A DNA stretch of 35,465 nt from an uncultured bacterium (GCA_937875295.1 CALLXS010000045.1:1-35465), one strand, 5' to 3'; counted from the first letter of the stretch, positions 6,416 through 15,782 are shown. Made by a program: numbers and translations. Notes: generated by a model not told the origin, from the sequence alone.

Positions 6416-8851
6416 TTATTTATTGTTGCTGAAAATCAGCTCTTTATCATCGGAGGTGATTGTAATTGTATCCGACTTCTTTATGGTTCCTTTAAGAAGC
6501 TCTTCGGACAATCTGTCTTCAATTTTCCTTCTTATTTCTCTTTGAAGAGGTCTTGCGCCGTACACCGGATCAAATCCCGAATCTGCCAAAAGCTCCATAG
6601 CCTTGTCATCTACCCGAATGTTAATGTTCATTGCTTCAAGACGCTTTGACAGACCGTTTATCATCAAGGATACAATTTGTTTTATATGCTCCTTGTTCAA
6701 TGAATGGAACACAATTATTTCATCGATACGATTTAAAAATTCAGGTCTGAATGTTCTTTTCAATTCAGTCATTACATTTTCCTTCATTTTTTCGTATTCA
6801 TTTTTTTCCTCATCTGAAGCATTAACTGCAAATCCAAGAGTTTTTTGCTTCTTGATTGTATTTGCCCCCACATTTGAGGTCATGATAATTACAGTATTTT
6901 TAAAGTCCACAGTCCTGCCCTTTGAATCTGTAAGACGTCCGTCATCAAGTATTTGCAGCAATATGTTAAATACATCGGGATGTGCCTTTTCAATTTCATC
7001 AAACAAGATTACCGAATATGGTTTTCTCCTTATTTTTTCGGTTAACTGTCCTCCGTCGTCGAATCCTACATATCCCGGAGGCGAGCCCACCAACTTAGAA
7101 ACCGAATGCTTTTCCATGTACTCCGACATATCAACCCTTATCATTGCATCCTCATCGCCAAACATAGCTTCTGCCAAGGCTTTTGACAATTCTGTTTTTC
7201 CAACACCCGTAGGACCTAAGAATATAAATGAACCAATTGGTTTTTTAGGATCCTTCAGGCCAACCCTTGAGCGCCTGATTGCTTTTGCCAATGCTTCAAC
7301 CGCAGGTTCCTGACCTATTACCCTTTTATGAAGTATTTCCTCCATATTAAGAAGTCTTTCAGATTCATCTCCCTGAAGCTTCTTAACCGGAATCCCGGTC
7401 CATTGTGACACTACTTCGGCAATATCTTCATATGCAATCTTTGTATCCTTTGAATTTCTTGCAGCCCATAGTTTTTTTTGTTTATCCAATTCATCGGATA
7501 ATCTTTTTTCTTCATCTCTTAATGAAGCCGCCTTCTCAAAATCCTGATTGTTTATTGCGGTTCTTTTTTCAGTGTCAATTTCTTTGATCTTATCTTCCAT
7601 TTCCTTTAATTCTTTAGGTGCCGTTGACGATTTTAATCTGACTCTTGAAGCTGCTTCATCAATTAAGTCTATTGCCTTATCCGGTAAAAATCTGTCAGAA
7701 ATGTATCTGTGCGAAAGATTTGCTGCTGCATCTATCGCTTCGTCGGTAATTGCAACCTTGTGATGAGCCTCATATTTATCCCTTAAACCATAAAGTATTT
7801 TTATGGTGTCCTCGACGCTTGGCTCTTCAACCGTTATAGGCTGAAATCTTCTTTCAAGAGCCGCATCCTTTTCAATATGTTTCTTATATTCATCAAGAGT
7901 AGTTGCACCAACAACCTGAAGTTCCCCTCTTGCCAACGTCGGCTTTAAAATATTTGATGCATCAATTGCACCTTCTGCCGCTCCTGCACCTATTATTGTA
8001 TGCATTTCATCAATAAACAAAATTATATTTCCCGCAGCCTTTATTTCATCTATGGCATTTTTTAGTCTTTCCTCGAATTCGCCTCTGTATTTTGCTCCTG
8101 CTACCATTCCTGCCATATCCAATGTAATGACCCGCTTATCCTTAAGTGTTTCAGGAACATTTCCCTTTATAATTTCCTGAGCCAAGCCCTCCGCAATTGC
8201 TGTCTTGCCGACACCCGGCTCACCAATCAAACACGGATTGTTTTTTGTTCTTCTTGATAATATTTGAATTACCCTTTCGATTACATCCTCTCTTCCTATA
8301 ACAGGGTCAAGTCTTCCTTCCTTGGCACGCTGATTTAAGTCGGTTCCATATTTATCGATAGTCTTCGTATTTGAGCTTTGTTTTGCCAAGCCATCACTTA
8401 CATTTTGATTTTCGGACTCTGTGCCGCCGCCCTGTATTGCCTGTATAACTTCATGTTTTAAATCTCTTAAGCTTACAACCGACTTAATAATCTGTGCGCC
8501 TATGCCTTCGCCTTCGTCTATAAGCCCTAAAAGTATATGTTCCGAGCCTACATAGGGCATATTGAGCTGTGTGGCATATTGGCGGGCAAGCTCAATTATA
8601 TACTTGCTTCTTGGGCTTACGGTAATGTATTCAGGTATAGCATCACCCATGCCTGTTGAATTCCTTATTATTTCTCTTACTTTATCAACATTTAATTTAT
8701 TTCTAAGCAGTTTTCCTGCAATGCTTTCTTCTTCAATCATCAGTCCCAATAAAATATGCTCCGTGCCAAGAACGTTTTGTCTGAAGTTTTTTACTTCTTC
8801 CTGAGCAATTGCCAATGCATTTCTTGCAGAATTATTTAATCCACCCATCAT
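6416..8851 (-). CDS. clpC: ClpC, ATP-dependent Clp protease ATPase subunit
   Basis: This 811-residue AAA+ unfoldase has the full ClpC layout. The N-terminal domain with two Clp-N repeats spans about residues 1-143. The first ATPase domain has Walker A G-E-P-G-V-G-K-T (210-217) and Walker B ending D-E near 282. The middle coiled-coil domain with a UVR-like stretch spans about 420-465. The second ATPase domain has Walker A G-P-T-G-V-G-K-T (546-553) and Walker B V-I-L-F-D-E (614-619). It feeds substrates, including arginine-phosphorylated proteins marked by McsB, to ClpP in the cytoplasm. The start at 8851 has AAAGGAGA upstream. It follows mcsB by 34 bases, as in the ctsR-mcsA-mcsB-clpC operon of Firmicutes; the upstream part of that operon is missing. 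Confidence 0.97.
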   Translation of the reverse strand: MMGGLNNSARNALAIAQEEVKNFRQNVLGTEHILLGLMIEEESIAGKLLRNKLNVDKVREIIRNSTGMGDAIPEYITVSPRSKYIIELARQYATQLNMPYVGSEHILLGLIDEGEGIGAQIIKSVVSLRDLKHEVIQAIQGGGTESENQNVSDGLAKQSSNTKTIDKYGTDLNQRAKEGRLDPVIGREDVIERVIQILSRRTKNNPCLIGEPGVGKTAIAEGLAQEIIKGNVPETLKDKRVITLDMAGMVAGAKYRGEFEERLKNAIDEIKAAGNIILFIDEMHTIIGAGAAEGAIDASNILKPTLARGELQVVGATTLDEYKKHIEKDAALERRFQPITVEEPSVEDTIKILYGLRDKYEAHHKVAITDEAIDAAANLSHRYISDRFLPDKAIDLIDEAASRVRLKSSTAPKELKEMEDKIKEIDTEKRTAINNQDFEKAASLRDEEKRLSDELDKQKKLWAARNSKDTKIAYEDIAEVVSQWTGIPVKKLQGDESERLLNMEEILHKRVIGQEPAVEALAKAIRRSRVGLKDPKKPIGSFIFLGPTGVGKTELSKALAEAMFGDEDAMIRVDMSEYMEKHSVSKLVGSPPGYVGFDDGGQLTEKIRRKPYSVILFDEIEKAHPDVFNILLQILDDGRLTDSKGRTVDFKNTVIIMTSNVGANTIKKQKTLGFAVNASDEEKNEYEKMKENVMTELKRTFRPEFLNRIDEIIVFHSLNKEHIKQIVSLMINGLSKRLEAMNINIRVDDKAMELLADSGFDPVYGARPLQREIRRKIEDRLSEELLKGTIKKSDTITITSDDKELIFSNNK

Positions 8852-8885
8852 ATTTTTTCATCTCCTTTTCGTATTATAGACTTTT

Positions 8886-9525
8886 TCAACGCAATAATTC
8901 ACGTCGTATTATTTCTGCTCTTTTTTTATCTCTTTCTTTTATCGAAATATCGGTTCCTTCAATAGTAGAAATATTGTTAGGCTGAATGCAAATCATCAGC
9001 TCATATATATTCTTGCCTTTAACCATTGGAGTTATTCCCATTTCGCTTCCAAGCTTAACAAGCGACAACAGCTTCATTGCTTCATCCGCCGATATTTTTC
9101 TGGCATTTGTCAGCAGCCCGTAAGCCCTGTAAAAATCATCTTCCAACTCATCATAATTGTTTTTCATCAGATGCTCTCTTGTGCTTTTTTCCTTATCAAT
9201 AATTTGCATTACAATTTGGGTAATTTTATCGATTAATGTTTCTTCCGAAGCCCCCAATGTTCCCTGATTTGAAACTTGATACAAATGTCCGATTGATTTT
9301 GTTCCTTCTCCATAAACTCCTCTCACCGCAATTCCTAATTGTGAAACACCGTAAAGGAGTTTGTCAATTTGATTTGTTATTGACAGTGCAGGCAAATGCA
9401 GCATTACCGATGCTCTCATACCTGTTCCTATATTTGTGGGACATGAAGTAATATATCCTAATTCTTTGTCAAATGCATATTCAATATTTTCTTCAAGAAT
9501 ATCATCAATATTATTGCTTAAATTT
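8886..9525 (-). CDS. mcsB: McsB protein-arginine kinase, C-terminal part only
   Basis: The frame encodes the C-terminal 210 or so residues of the phosphagen-kinase-type protein-arginine kinase McsB. Family motifs include G-Y-I-T-S-C-P-T-N-I-G-T-G-M-R-A-S-V-M, then R-G-V-Y-G-E-G and L-E-D-D-F-Y-R-A-Y-G. The homology clearly continues upstream of the first in-frame ATG at 9419, through L-S-N-N-I-D-D-I-L-E-E-N near 9522, and then stops. No start codon, ribosome site or N-terminal half (about 150 residues including nucleotide-binding Arg residues) is present. The next in-frame stop is at 9546-9548. The gene is therefore broken at the sequence join, not annotated short. Full-length McsB is about 350 residues. 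Confidence 0.9.
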
Positions 9526-9535
9526 TTACAAAAAC
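9518..9535. other. Probable junction between two unrelated genomes
   Basis: McsB homology on the minus strand ends here, while the stop codon of a chromate transporter gene of different character lies at 9526-9528. The bases between are low-complexity A/T runs. Base composition, ribosome-site style and gene content differ on the two sides. Confidence 0.75.
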
Positions 9536-10044
9536 AAAAATCCTGCTAAACCAGATAAAAGGATTAGAATAATTGGGTCTACTTTAAGTTTAAAAGATGC
9601 AAAAAATACTAAAATAAAAATAATTGCAGAGCTGTAGGAATTTGTTACATCTGTTCGCAAAAGCAATGCAGCAGCAGCAATTAGCCCAATTGCCACTAAT
9701 TTTAATATTTGCATCACCGCTTCTAAATATGTATTACCTCGTAATTTGCTGATAATCGTAGAAAAAATAGAAATAATTATTATAGACGGAGTAATTACTC
9801 CCAAAGTCGCCAAAAAAGCACCGCTAATTCCAGCAGTCCTAAATCCAATAAATGTTGCAGAATTAATTGCAATGGGTCCTGGAGTAGTTTGGCTTATACC
9901 AATTAAATTTGAAAAAGTAGCTTGAGTGATCCATTGATTGTTTTGTACAACCTCTTGTTGTATCAGCGGAAGCATAGCATAACCTCCACCGAAACTAAAT
10001 AATCCAATTTTGAAAAAAGTAATAAATAATTTAATCTGTAGCAT
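9526..10044 (-). CDS. Chromate transporter, short form (second subunit)
   Basis: This 172-residue membrane protein holds one CHR domain. It carries the family signature F-S-F-G-G-G-Y-A-M-L-P-L-I and the later Q-T-T-P-G-P-I-A-I-N, with about five hydrophobic segments. Short-form chromate transporters work as pairs of half-size proteins in the cytoplasmic membrane; substrates may include chromate or other anions, not shown here. It overlaps the upstream half-gene by 14 bases, so the two are probably co-translated. The protein ends naturally at 9526, right at the suspected join, so a few end residues could be affected. Confidence 0.88.
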   Translation of the reverse strand: MLQIKLFITFFKIGLFSFGGGYAMLPLIQQEVVQNNQWITQATFSNLIGISQTTPGPIAINSATFIGFRTAGISGAFLATLGVITPSIIIISIFSTIISKLRGNTYLEAVMQILKLVAIGLIAAAALLLRTDVTNSYSSAIIFILVFFASFKLKVDPIILILLSGLAGFLFL

Positions 10045-10588
10045 TTTCTTTAGCTTTCTGAATTTTCTGATTTAAAATTATCCCAGCAATAATTGCTAAA
10101 GATATAATATAAATTGGATTAATATTTAAAAATGCTACTAAAAAAGCAGTAATAATTGGTATCCAAACATTCTTTAGGGTAACTTTTGAAGTTTTAGCTA
10201 AATTAATTATCGGAACTGCAATTAAAGCTACTACAGCAGGGCGAATACCATTAAAAATTTTAATTGTAATAGGGTGAGTCTCAATACCGGAAAATACAAT
10301 TGCTACAAGTAAAATAACAATAAATGATGGTAAAATACAACCAAGTAGCGTGCAAAATGCACCTTTTGCTTTTTTTATTTTAAGTCCGCAAAATATACTA
10401 ATATTTATTGAAACAGGTCCTGGGGAAGATTGAGAAATAGCAAGCATTTCAAGAAATTCATCTCTCGACAACCAATTCTTATTATCTACAACTTCTTTTT
10501 CAATAATTGGCAACATTGCGTAACCTCCACCAATAGTGAATGCACCAATTTTAAAGAAACTAAGAAACATCTCTAAGTATTGATTCAT
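10031..10588 (-). CDS. Chromate transporter, short form (first subunit)
   Basis: The 185-residue partner of the preceding half-transporter has F-T-I-G-G-G-Y-A-M-L-P-I-I and S-Q-S-S-P-G-P-V-S-I-N. These are the conserved CHR-domain glycine-rich and P-G-P motifs. The two proteins are similar but distinct, as expected for an old duplication of a half-size gene. No ribosome site of the AGGAGG type is obvious before ATG 10588. The 190 bases upstream (10589-10780) are AT-rich and show no gene. Confidence 0.88.
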   Translation of the reverse strand: MNQYLEMFLSFFKIGAFTIGGGYAMLPIIEKEVVDNKNWLSRDEFLEMLAISQSSPGPVSINISIFCGLKIKKAKGAFCTLLGCILPSFIVILLVAIVFSGIETHPITIKIFNGIRPAVVALIAVPIINLAKTSKVTLKNVWIPIITAFLVAFLNINPIYIISLAIIAGIILNQKIQKAKENATD

Positions 10589-10780
10589 AATAATATATTT
10601 ATTAAAAATAATTTCCCAAAATTAAGAAAAATATTTAAATCATTGAATAATAATCCAAATTTTAAAGAGTTTATTGTTTTATTTTTCATTCCTTAAAAAT
10701 TATTATAAATGCAATTTAAAATAAAATTATTTAATATGCATCTTTTTTTAAATTAAATTCTCCTATTACAATTTCTAAAT

Positions 10781-11416
10781 ATGAAAAATACAACCAAAGC
10801 CAAAAAAATTATTGAAATATTAGAAAATGAATATCCTAATGCTTCTACACAACTGAATTTTAATAATCCATTTGAGTTATTAGTAGCTACTATATTATCT
10901 GCGCAATGTACTGATGTTAGAGTGAATATAGTTACAGAAAAGCTATTTAAAAAATACATTTCTTTAGATGATTATATAAATGCTAATTTAGAGGAATTCG
11001 AACAAGATATTTTCTCTACTGGATTTTATAAAGCAAAAGCAAAAAATATATTAAATACTGCTAAACTCATTAAGGATAATTTTAAAGGCAAAGTACCGGA
11101 TAATATGGAAGATCTGCTTACATTAAGTGGTGTAGGTAGGAAAACAGCTAATTGCGTGCTTGGGAATTGTTTCGAAATTCCAGGGATTGTGGTAGATACG
11201 CATGTATTACGATTATCAAATAGAATTGGTTTCATTAACACCAAAGACCCAGATAAAGCTGAATTTGCACTTTATGAAGTAATTCCAAAATCGAAATGGA
11301 TAATATATAACCATATAATTATCGAGCATGGCAGGAAAATTTGCAAATCTCAAAAACCACAATGTTTAAATTGTAAAATAAATTCTTTCTGTGATTATTT
11401 TGTAAAAAATAATTAA
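10781..11416 (+). CDS. nth: Endonuclease III
   Basis: This 211-residue DNA glycosylase/AP lyase removes oxidised pyrimidines in base excision repair. The helix-hairpin-helix reads L-S-G-V-G-R-K-T-A-N with the catalytic Lys at 121, and the catalytic Asp is at 139 in V-V-D-T-H-V. The [4Fe-4S] cluster has the classic C-x6-C-x2-C-x5-C near the C-terminus. Length and spacing match E. coli Nth. It is transcribed away from the chromate genes, and the intervening AT-rich gap probably holds both promoters. Confidence 0.96.
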   Translation: MKNTTKAKKIIEILENEYPNASTQLNFNNPFELLVATILSAQCTDVRVNIVTEKLFKKYISLDDYINANLEEFEQDIFSTGFYKAKAKNILNTAKLIKDNFKGKVPDNMEDLLTLSGVGRKTANCVLGNCFEIPGIVVDTHVLRLSNRIGFINTKDPDKAEFALYEVIPKSKWIIYNHIIIEHGRKICKSQKPQCLNCKINSFCDYFVKNN

Positions 11417-11566
11417 AAAAATAATTTCTATTTAACAAAAAAATTATAATAATTATTTTTCCTAATTATTTGATTTTTAATTAAAAAATAGTTAAGTTGC
11501 ATTGCTTATAAAAAAGCATCCAATCCGAGATTAAATATATTAAATAAATTTTAAAAAGGATATAAA

Positions 11567-11791
11567 ATGGCAAAACTAACTGGAACAGTAGTAATTGACA
11601 TTGAACATTGCAAAGGTTGTGAGCTTTGCATAGATGCATGCCCAGAAAAAACTCTGGCTTTATCTAAATCAATTAATAAAGTTGGCTATCGTTATGCTGA
11701 ACAAGCCAATGATAACTGCACTGGATGTGCGAATTGCTCGCTAATGTGTCCAGATTCGGTAATTACAGTTTACAGAAAAATTAACAAATAA
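11567..11791 (+). CDS. korD: 2x[4Fe-4S] ferredoxin subunit of 2-oxoacid oxidoreductase
   Basis: The 74-residue protein has two complete C-x2-C-x2-C-x3-C-P clusters (C-K-G-C-E-L-C then D-A-C-P; C-T-G-C-A-N-C then L-M-C-P). It is the delta subunit that carries electrons from the oxidoreductase to free ferredoxin. It is the first gene of the four-subunit set, with AAAAAGGATATAAA before ATG and only 29 bases to the alpha gene. The Kor, Vor and Por delta subunits look alike, so the symbol reflects the layout, not a proven substrate. Confidence 0.85.
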   Translation: MAKLTGTVVIDIEHCKGCELCIDACPEKTLALSKSINKVGYRYAEQANDNCTGCANCSLMCPDSVITVYRKINK

Positions 11792-11820
11792 TTAAAATCT
11801 TAAAGTCTTAAGGAGACATA

Positions 11821-12891
11821 ATGGGTGAAATAAAATTAATGAAAGGCAACGAAGCATTAGCCGAAGCAATGATTAGGGAAGGCTGCGATGCTTATTTTGG
11901 ATATCCTATCACTCCGCAATCTGAAGTGCTAGAATATCTTTCTATTGATGCTCATAAAAGAACCGGAATGGTAGTATTACAATCTGAAAGTGAAGTATCT
12001 GCAATTAATATGGTTTATGGAGCTGCAGCTGCCGGCAAGCGAGTAATGACTACATCTTCAAGTCCCGGAATGAGTCTAATGCAAGAGGGAATTTCATATA
12101 TAGCAAGCGCTGAGCTCCCTTGTGTATTAGCTAATGTAATGAGAGGCGGACCAGGTTTAGGAACTATTCAACCATCTCAAGGTGATTATTTCCAATCAGT
12201 AAAAGGTGGCGGTCATGGAGATTACCACATGATAGTTCTTGCTCCATCTTCTGTACAAGAAATGGTTAACTATGTAGGTCTAGGCTTCGAATTAGCTGAA
12301 AAATATAGAACTCCGGTAATGCTCTTAGCTGATGGTGCTATTGGGCAAATGATGGAAAAAGTAGAATTACCAGATCAAAAGCCTCGAAAAACAGTATTTC
12401 CTGATTGGGCTACTACTGGTAAAATAGCAGGAAAACCAAGAAGATATATTACTTCATTGAATATTAAACCAGAAGAAATGGAAAAAATTAATCATATTTT
12501 GCAAAATAAATATGCTGAAATTACTAAAAATGAAGTTAGATATGTAACTAAAAATATTGAAGATGCTGAATATATTTTTACCGGATTTGGTTTAGGAGCT
12601 CGTATTTGTACAAAAGCAATGGAAATTGCTCGCGAAAAAGGTTATAAAGTAGGAATGATTAGACCACAGACTGTATGGCCTTTCCCTACTGAGATTTACA
12701 ATAAGACATCAAAGAATCTAAAAGGTATCCTTTGCGTTGAAATGAATGCTGGTCAGATGGTCGAAGATGTAAAATTATCTGTAAATGGTCAATGCCCTGT
12801 TGAATTTTATGGTAGGACAGGAGGTATGTTACCTTCACCAGATGAAATTATCGAAAAATTTGAAGAATGTTTTATTAAAGGAGGTAAATAA
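11821..12891 (+). CDS. korA: 2-oxoacid:ferredoxin oxidoreductase, alpha subunit (Kor/Vor type)
   Basis: The 356-residue protein has the pyrimidine-binding half of a pyruvate:ferredoxin-like enzyme. It opens with K-G-N-E-A-L-A-E-A-M-I and G-Y-P-I-T-P-Q-S-E, then has S-E-S-E-V-S-A-I-N-M-V-Y-G-A-A-A-A-G. It shares in thiamine-dependent oxidative decarboxylation of a 2-oxoacid to its acyl-CoA, passing electrons to ferredoxin, in the cytoplasm. Length and motifs fit both the 2-oxoglutarate (KorA) and branched-chain (VorB) enzymes; I cannot separate these by eye. AAGGAGACATA precedes the ATG. Its stop overlaps the beta start by one base (TAATG). Confidence 0.9.
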   Translation: MGEIKLMKGNEALAEAMIREGCDAYFGYPITPQSEVLEYLSIDAHKRTGMVVLQSESEVSAINMVYGAAAAGKRVMTTSSSPGMSLMQEGISYIASAELPCVLANVMRGGPGLGTIQPSQGDYFQSVKGGGHGDYHMIVLAPSSVQEMVNYVGLGFELAEKYRTPVMLLADGAIGQMMEKVELPDQKPRKTVFPDWATTGKIAGKPRRYITSLNIKPEEMEKINHILQNKYAEITKNEVRYVTKNIEDAEYIFTGFGLGARICTKAMEIAREKGYKVGMIRPQTVWPFPTEIYNKTSKNLKGILCVEMNAGQMVEDVKLSVNGQCPVEFYGRTGGMLPSPDEIIEKFEECFIKGGK

Positions 12892-13667
12892 TGAGCAATT
12901 TTAATAGTGATATAATTTCACCAGAAAATTTAGTTTATAAGAAACCATCTACTCTTACTGATACTCCTTTACACTATTGTCCAGGCTGTGGGCATGGTAC
13001 TGTTCATAAACTTCTAATGGAAGTAATTGAAGAAATGGGTATTCAAAATGACACTATTGGTGTAGCTCCTGTGGGATGCTCAGTATTTGCTTACCATTAT
13101 ATGGACGTTGATATGCAAGAAGCTGCTCATGGCCGTGCTTGTGCTGTAGCTACTGGTATCAAAAGATGTTTTCCAGAAAGATATGTATTTACATATCAAG
13201 GAGATGGAGATCTAGCTGCTATCGGTACTGCTGAGACTATTCATGCTGCTAATCGTGGAGAAAATATTTTAACAATATTTATTAATAACGGTATTTATGG
13301 CATGACAAGCGGTCAAATGGCTCCGACTACATTAGAAGGTATGGTTACTACCACATCTCCTCATGGAAGAAATGTAAAGGAACAAGGTTACCCATTAAAA
13401 ATTAGCGATTTAATTGCTCCTCTACCAGGAGTTGCTTATGTTACTCGACAATCAGTTCATAAGCCAGCAAATGTAAGGAAGCTTAAAAAAGCTATTAAAC
13501 AGGGTCTTGAATATCAAAAGAAAGGCTTAGGATATTGTATGATAGAAGTAGTATCTAACTGCCCTTCAAACTTAAAAATTAGTGCTTTAGAAGCAAATAA
13601 ATTCGTTGAAAATGAAATGTTGCCTTTCTATCCACTCGGCGACATTAAAGTACCGGAGGTAAAATAA
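12891..13667 (+). CDS. korB: 2-oxoacid:ferredoxin oxidoreductase, beta subunit (thiamine diphosphate binding)
   Basis: The 258-residue beta subunit has H-Y-C-P-G-C-G-H-G and the thiamine diphosphate/Mg motif G-D-G-D-L-A-A-I-G, ending in N-N-G-I-Y-G-M-T-S-G-Q. These features mark the diphosphate-binding half of the enzyme. The gene starts on the last base of the alpha stop and ends two bases before gamma, so the subunits are co-translated. G-A-A-x-A-Y-R-type Cys cluster motifs of pyruvate synthase beta subunits are absent, in line with a Kor/Vor enzyme. Confidence 0.9.
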   Translation: MSNFNSDIISPENLVYKKPSTLTDTPLHYCPGCGHGTVHKLLMEVIEEMGIQNDTIGVAPVGCSVFAYHYMDVDMQEAAHGRACAVATGIKRCFPERYVFTYQGDGDLAAIGTAETIHAANRGENILTIFINNGIYGMTSGQMAPTTLEGMVTTTSPHGRNVKEQGYPLKISDLIAPLPGVAYVTRQSVHKPANVRKLKKAIKQGLEYQKKGLGYCMIEVVSNCPSNLKISALEANKFVENEMLPFYPLGDIKVPEVK

Positions 13668-13669
13668 TT

Positions 13670-14206
13670 ATGACTGAAGAAGCAATTTTCGCAGGATTCG
13701 GAGGACAAGGTGTTCTCTCTATGGGGATGATGCTCGCTTATGCGGGAATGATTGAAAATAAAGAAGTATGCTGGATGCCATCTTATGGTCCAGAAATGAG
13801 AGGAGGTACTGCAAATTGTACTATAATCGTTTCTGATAAACCAGTTAGCTCTCCTATTGTTTCTACTTATGATAGTGTTGTGGCATTAAATCAGCCTTCT
13901 TTAGAAAAATTTGAATCTAAAGTAAAACCAGGTGGTGTGATTATTATAGAGAAATCTACAGTACCTGTATTACCTACAAGAACAGATATTACTACTTATG
14001 TTGTAAATGGTAATGAAGAAGCTCTAAAACTAAAAAATCTTAAAGTATTGAATATGATTATTTTGGGTGCTTTTTTAGCTGCTCGTAAGACAGTATCACC
14101 AGAAAATTTAGTAAAAGCTCTTTATAAAGCTTTACCTGAACGACACCATAAATTAATTCCGCTTAATGAAGAAGCTATCAGAATTGGAATGAATTTTATA
14201 AAATAA
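13670..14206 (+). CDS. korC: 2-oxoacid:ferredoxin oxidoreductase, gamma subunit
   Basis: The 178-residue protein starts E-A-I-F-A-G-F-G-G-Q-G-V-L-S-M-G and has S-Y-G-P-E-M-R-G-G-T-A-N-C, the conserved gamma-subunit motifs. It is the structural domain III of the oxidoreductase complex and closes the D-A-B-C gene order. A strong terminator follows 25 bases after the stop, so these four genes form the whole operon. Confidence 0.92.
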   Translation: MTEEAIFAGFGGQGVLSMGMMLAYAGMIENKEVCWMPSYGPEMRGGTANCTIIVSDKPVSSPIVSTYDSVVALNQPSLEKFESKVKPGGVIIIEKSTVPVLPTRTDITTYVVNGNEEALKLKNLKVLNMIILGAFLAARKTVSPENLVKALYKALPERHHKLIPLNEEAIRIGMNFIK

Positions 14207-14230
14207 AAAATAAATTATTCTTGAAAGATA

Positions 14231-14263
14231 AAGAGGCTACATTTATTTATAGCCTCTTTTTTT
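14231..14263 (+). terminator. Rho-independent terminator of the oxidoreductase operon
   Basis: A 9-bp perfect stem (AAGAGGCTA at 14231-14239 with 14250-14258) is followed by a run of T. The bases from 14264 to 14421 are AT-rich, hold no gene, and probably carry the next promoter. Confidence 0.85.
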
Positions 14264-14421
14264 ATTTAATTTTAAATTGATGAATAATAATTTATATTAT
14301 TAATTACTTAATTCTTGGAAATTATAGAATTTTTTAATAAATTAACATTCTTAAAAAGTCATTTTTCAATTTCATAAAAATTACAAATCAAATTATCCAA
14401 AAATAAATACAAGGAATTACT

Positions 14422-15771
14422 ATGAATAGTGATGTTTATAAACCAAAATACCACGTCGAAGCTAAAGATGTAATTTCAGAACTTTCAAATTATATGCTAG
14501 TTGATGGTTTTGAATTAGTCTTAGACACAAAAAAGAGTAAAGGGAGCAGAATACACGATTCTTTAAGTGGGAAAGATTTATTAGACTTCTTTACTTTTTT
14601 TGCTTCTTGTCCTATTGGAATGAATCATCCAAAAATGACTGAAAAAAGCTTTATTGAATACATGGGAAGAGAAGCTCTAAATAAACCATCTAATTCAGAC
14701 ATTTATACAGAAGTGATGGCAACTTTTGTGAAAACTTTTTTTAAAAATTTTGTACCAAAACATTTTAAATATTCATTTTATGTTTCGGGTGGAGCTTTAG
14801 CAGTTGAAAATGCAATGAAAACAGCTTTTGATTGGAAAGTAAGATTAAATTTCTTAAAAGGCTACAAAGAAGAAAAAGGTCATCAAATAATTCATTTTAA
14901 GCAAGCATTTCATGGTCGTTCTGGCTATACAATGTCTATTACTAATACTGACCCAGCCAAAATAGAATTATTCCCAAAATTTAATTGGCCAAGAATTACT
15001 AATCCAATGCTAAAATTCCCAATTACACCAGAAAATTTAGCTGAAACAATTGAATTAGAAAAAATTGCAATTGAAGAAATAAAGCAAGCTTTCATCAAAA
15101 ATAAAGATGATATAGCAGCTATAATTATTGAACCAATCCAAGCTGAAGGTGGTGACCATCACTTTAGACATGAATTTTTAAAAGAATTAAGGAATTTAGC
15201 TGATGAAAATGATGCATTACTCATTTTTGATGAGGTGCAGACAGGTGGAGGTTTGACTGGCACTTTCTGGGCTCACGAGCAATTAGGCGTAGAACCAGAT
15301 ATTCTTGCTTTTGGGAAAAAACTTCAAATATGCGGTATATTGGTAGGAGAACGCATTGATGCAATCGAAGATCACGTATTCAAAGTATCAAGCAGGATTA
15401 ATTCCACTTGGGGAGGAAACTATGTAGATATGATCCGTGCTACAAAATATTTAGAAATAATCGAAGAAGAAAAACTAGTAGAAAATGTAAATAATTTAGC
15501 TGGCTTTTTTAATGATAAAATAAAGGAATTATCTGATAATTATCCTGAGTTTATTAGTAATCCTAGAGGAAGAGGATTTTTCTCGGCATTTGATATGGAT
15601 TCGCATGTTCATAGGAATTTATTTAGGCAAAATTGCTGGGATAATGGATTGATAGTGCTAAATTCTGGATTCCAATCAATTAGATTTAGACCGCCATTAA
15701 ATCTAACTAAAGATGAAATTATTGAAGCTTTCGATATTATGAATGATGTAATGAAAAATTTTGAAAAATAA
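14422..15771 (+). CDS. lat: L-lysine 6-transaminase
   Basis: The 449-residue class-III PLP aminotransferase moves the epsilon-amino group of lysine to 2-oxoglutarate, giving 2-aminoadipate semialdehyde. The active-site stretch A-F-G-K-K-L-Q-I-C-G (PLP Lys at 299 or 300) is close to the F-G-K-K-T-Q-V-C-G of the known mycobacterial enzyme. E-P-I-Q-A-E-G-G-D-H-H-F, F-D-E-V-Q-T-G-G-G-L and N-S-T-W-G-G-N also match. Length is usual. It is alone between two terminators, so it is a single-gene transcript. The role is probably lysine catabolism, or osmolyte or pipecolate-type synthesis; no partner dehydrogenase is seen here. Confidence 0.93.
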   Translation: MNSDVYKPKYHVEAKDVISELSNYMLVDGFELVLDTKKSKGSRIHDSLSGKDLLDFFTFFASCPIGMNHPKMTEKSFIEYMGREALNKPSNSDIYTEVMATFVKTFFKNFVPKHFKYSFYVSGGALAVENAMKTAFDWKVRLNFLKGYKEEKGHQIIHFKQAFHGRSGYTMSITNTDPAKIELFPKFNWPRITNPMLKFPITPENLAETIELEKIAIEEIKQAFIKNKDDIAAIIIEPIQAEGGDHHFRHEFLKELRNLADENDALLIFDEVQTGGGLTGTFWAHEQLGVEPDILAFGKKLQICGILVGERIDAIEDHVFKVSSRINSTWGGNYVDMIRATKYLEIIEEEKLVENVNNLAGFFNDKIKELSDNYPEFISNPRGRGFFSAFDMDSHVHRNLFRQNCWDNGLIVLNSGFQSIRFRPPLNLTKDEIIEAFDIMNDVMKNFEK

Positions 15772-15782
15772 AATAATTAAGT

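Noticed and set aside
6603..7313. Long plus-strand open frame opposite clpC, and similar frames at 7548-7763 and 8562-8804.
   Set aside because: They mirror the coding strand of clpC, have no recognisable domains or ribosome sites, and are antisense shadows.
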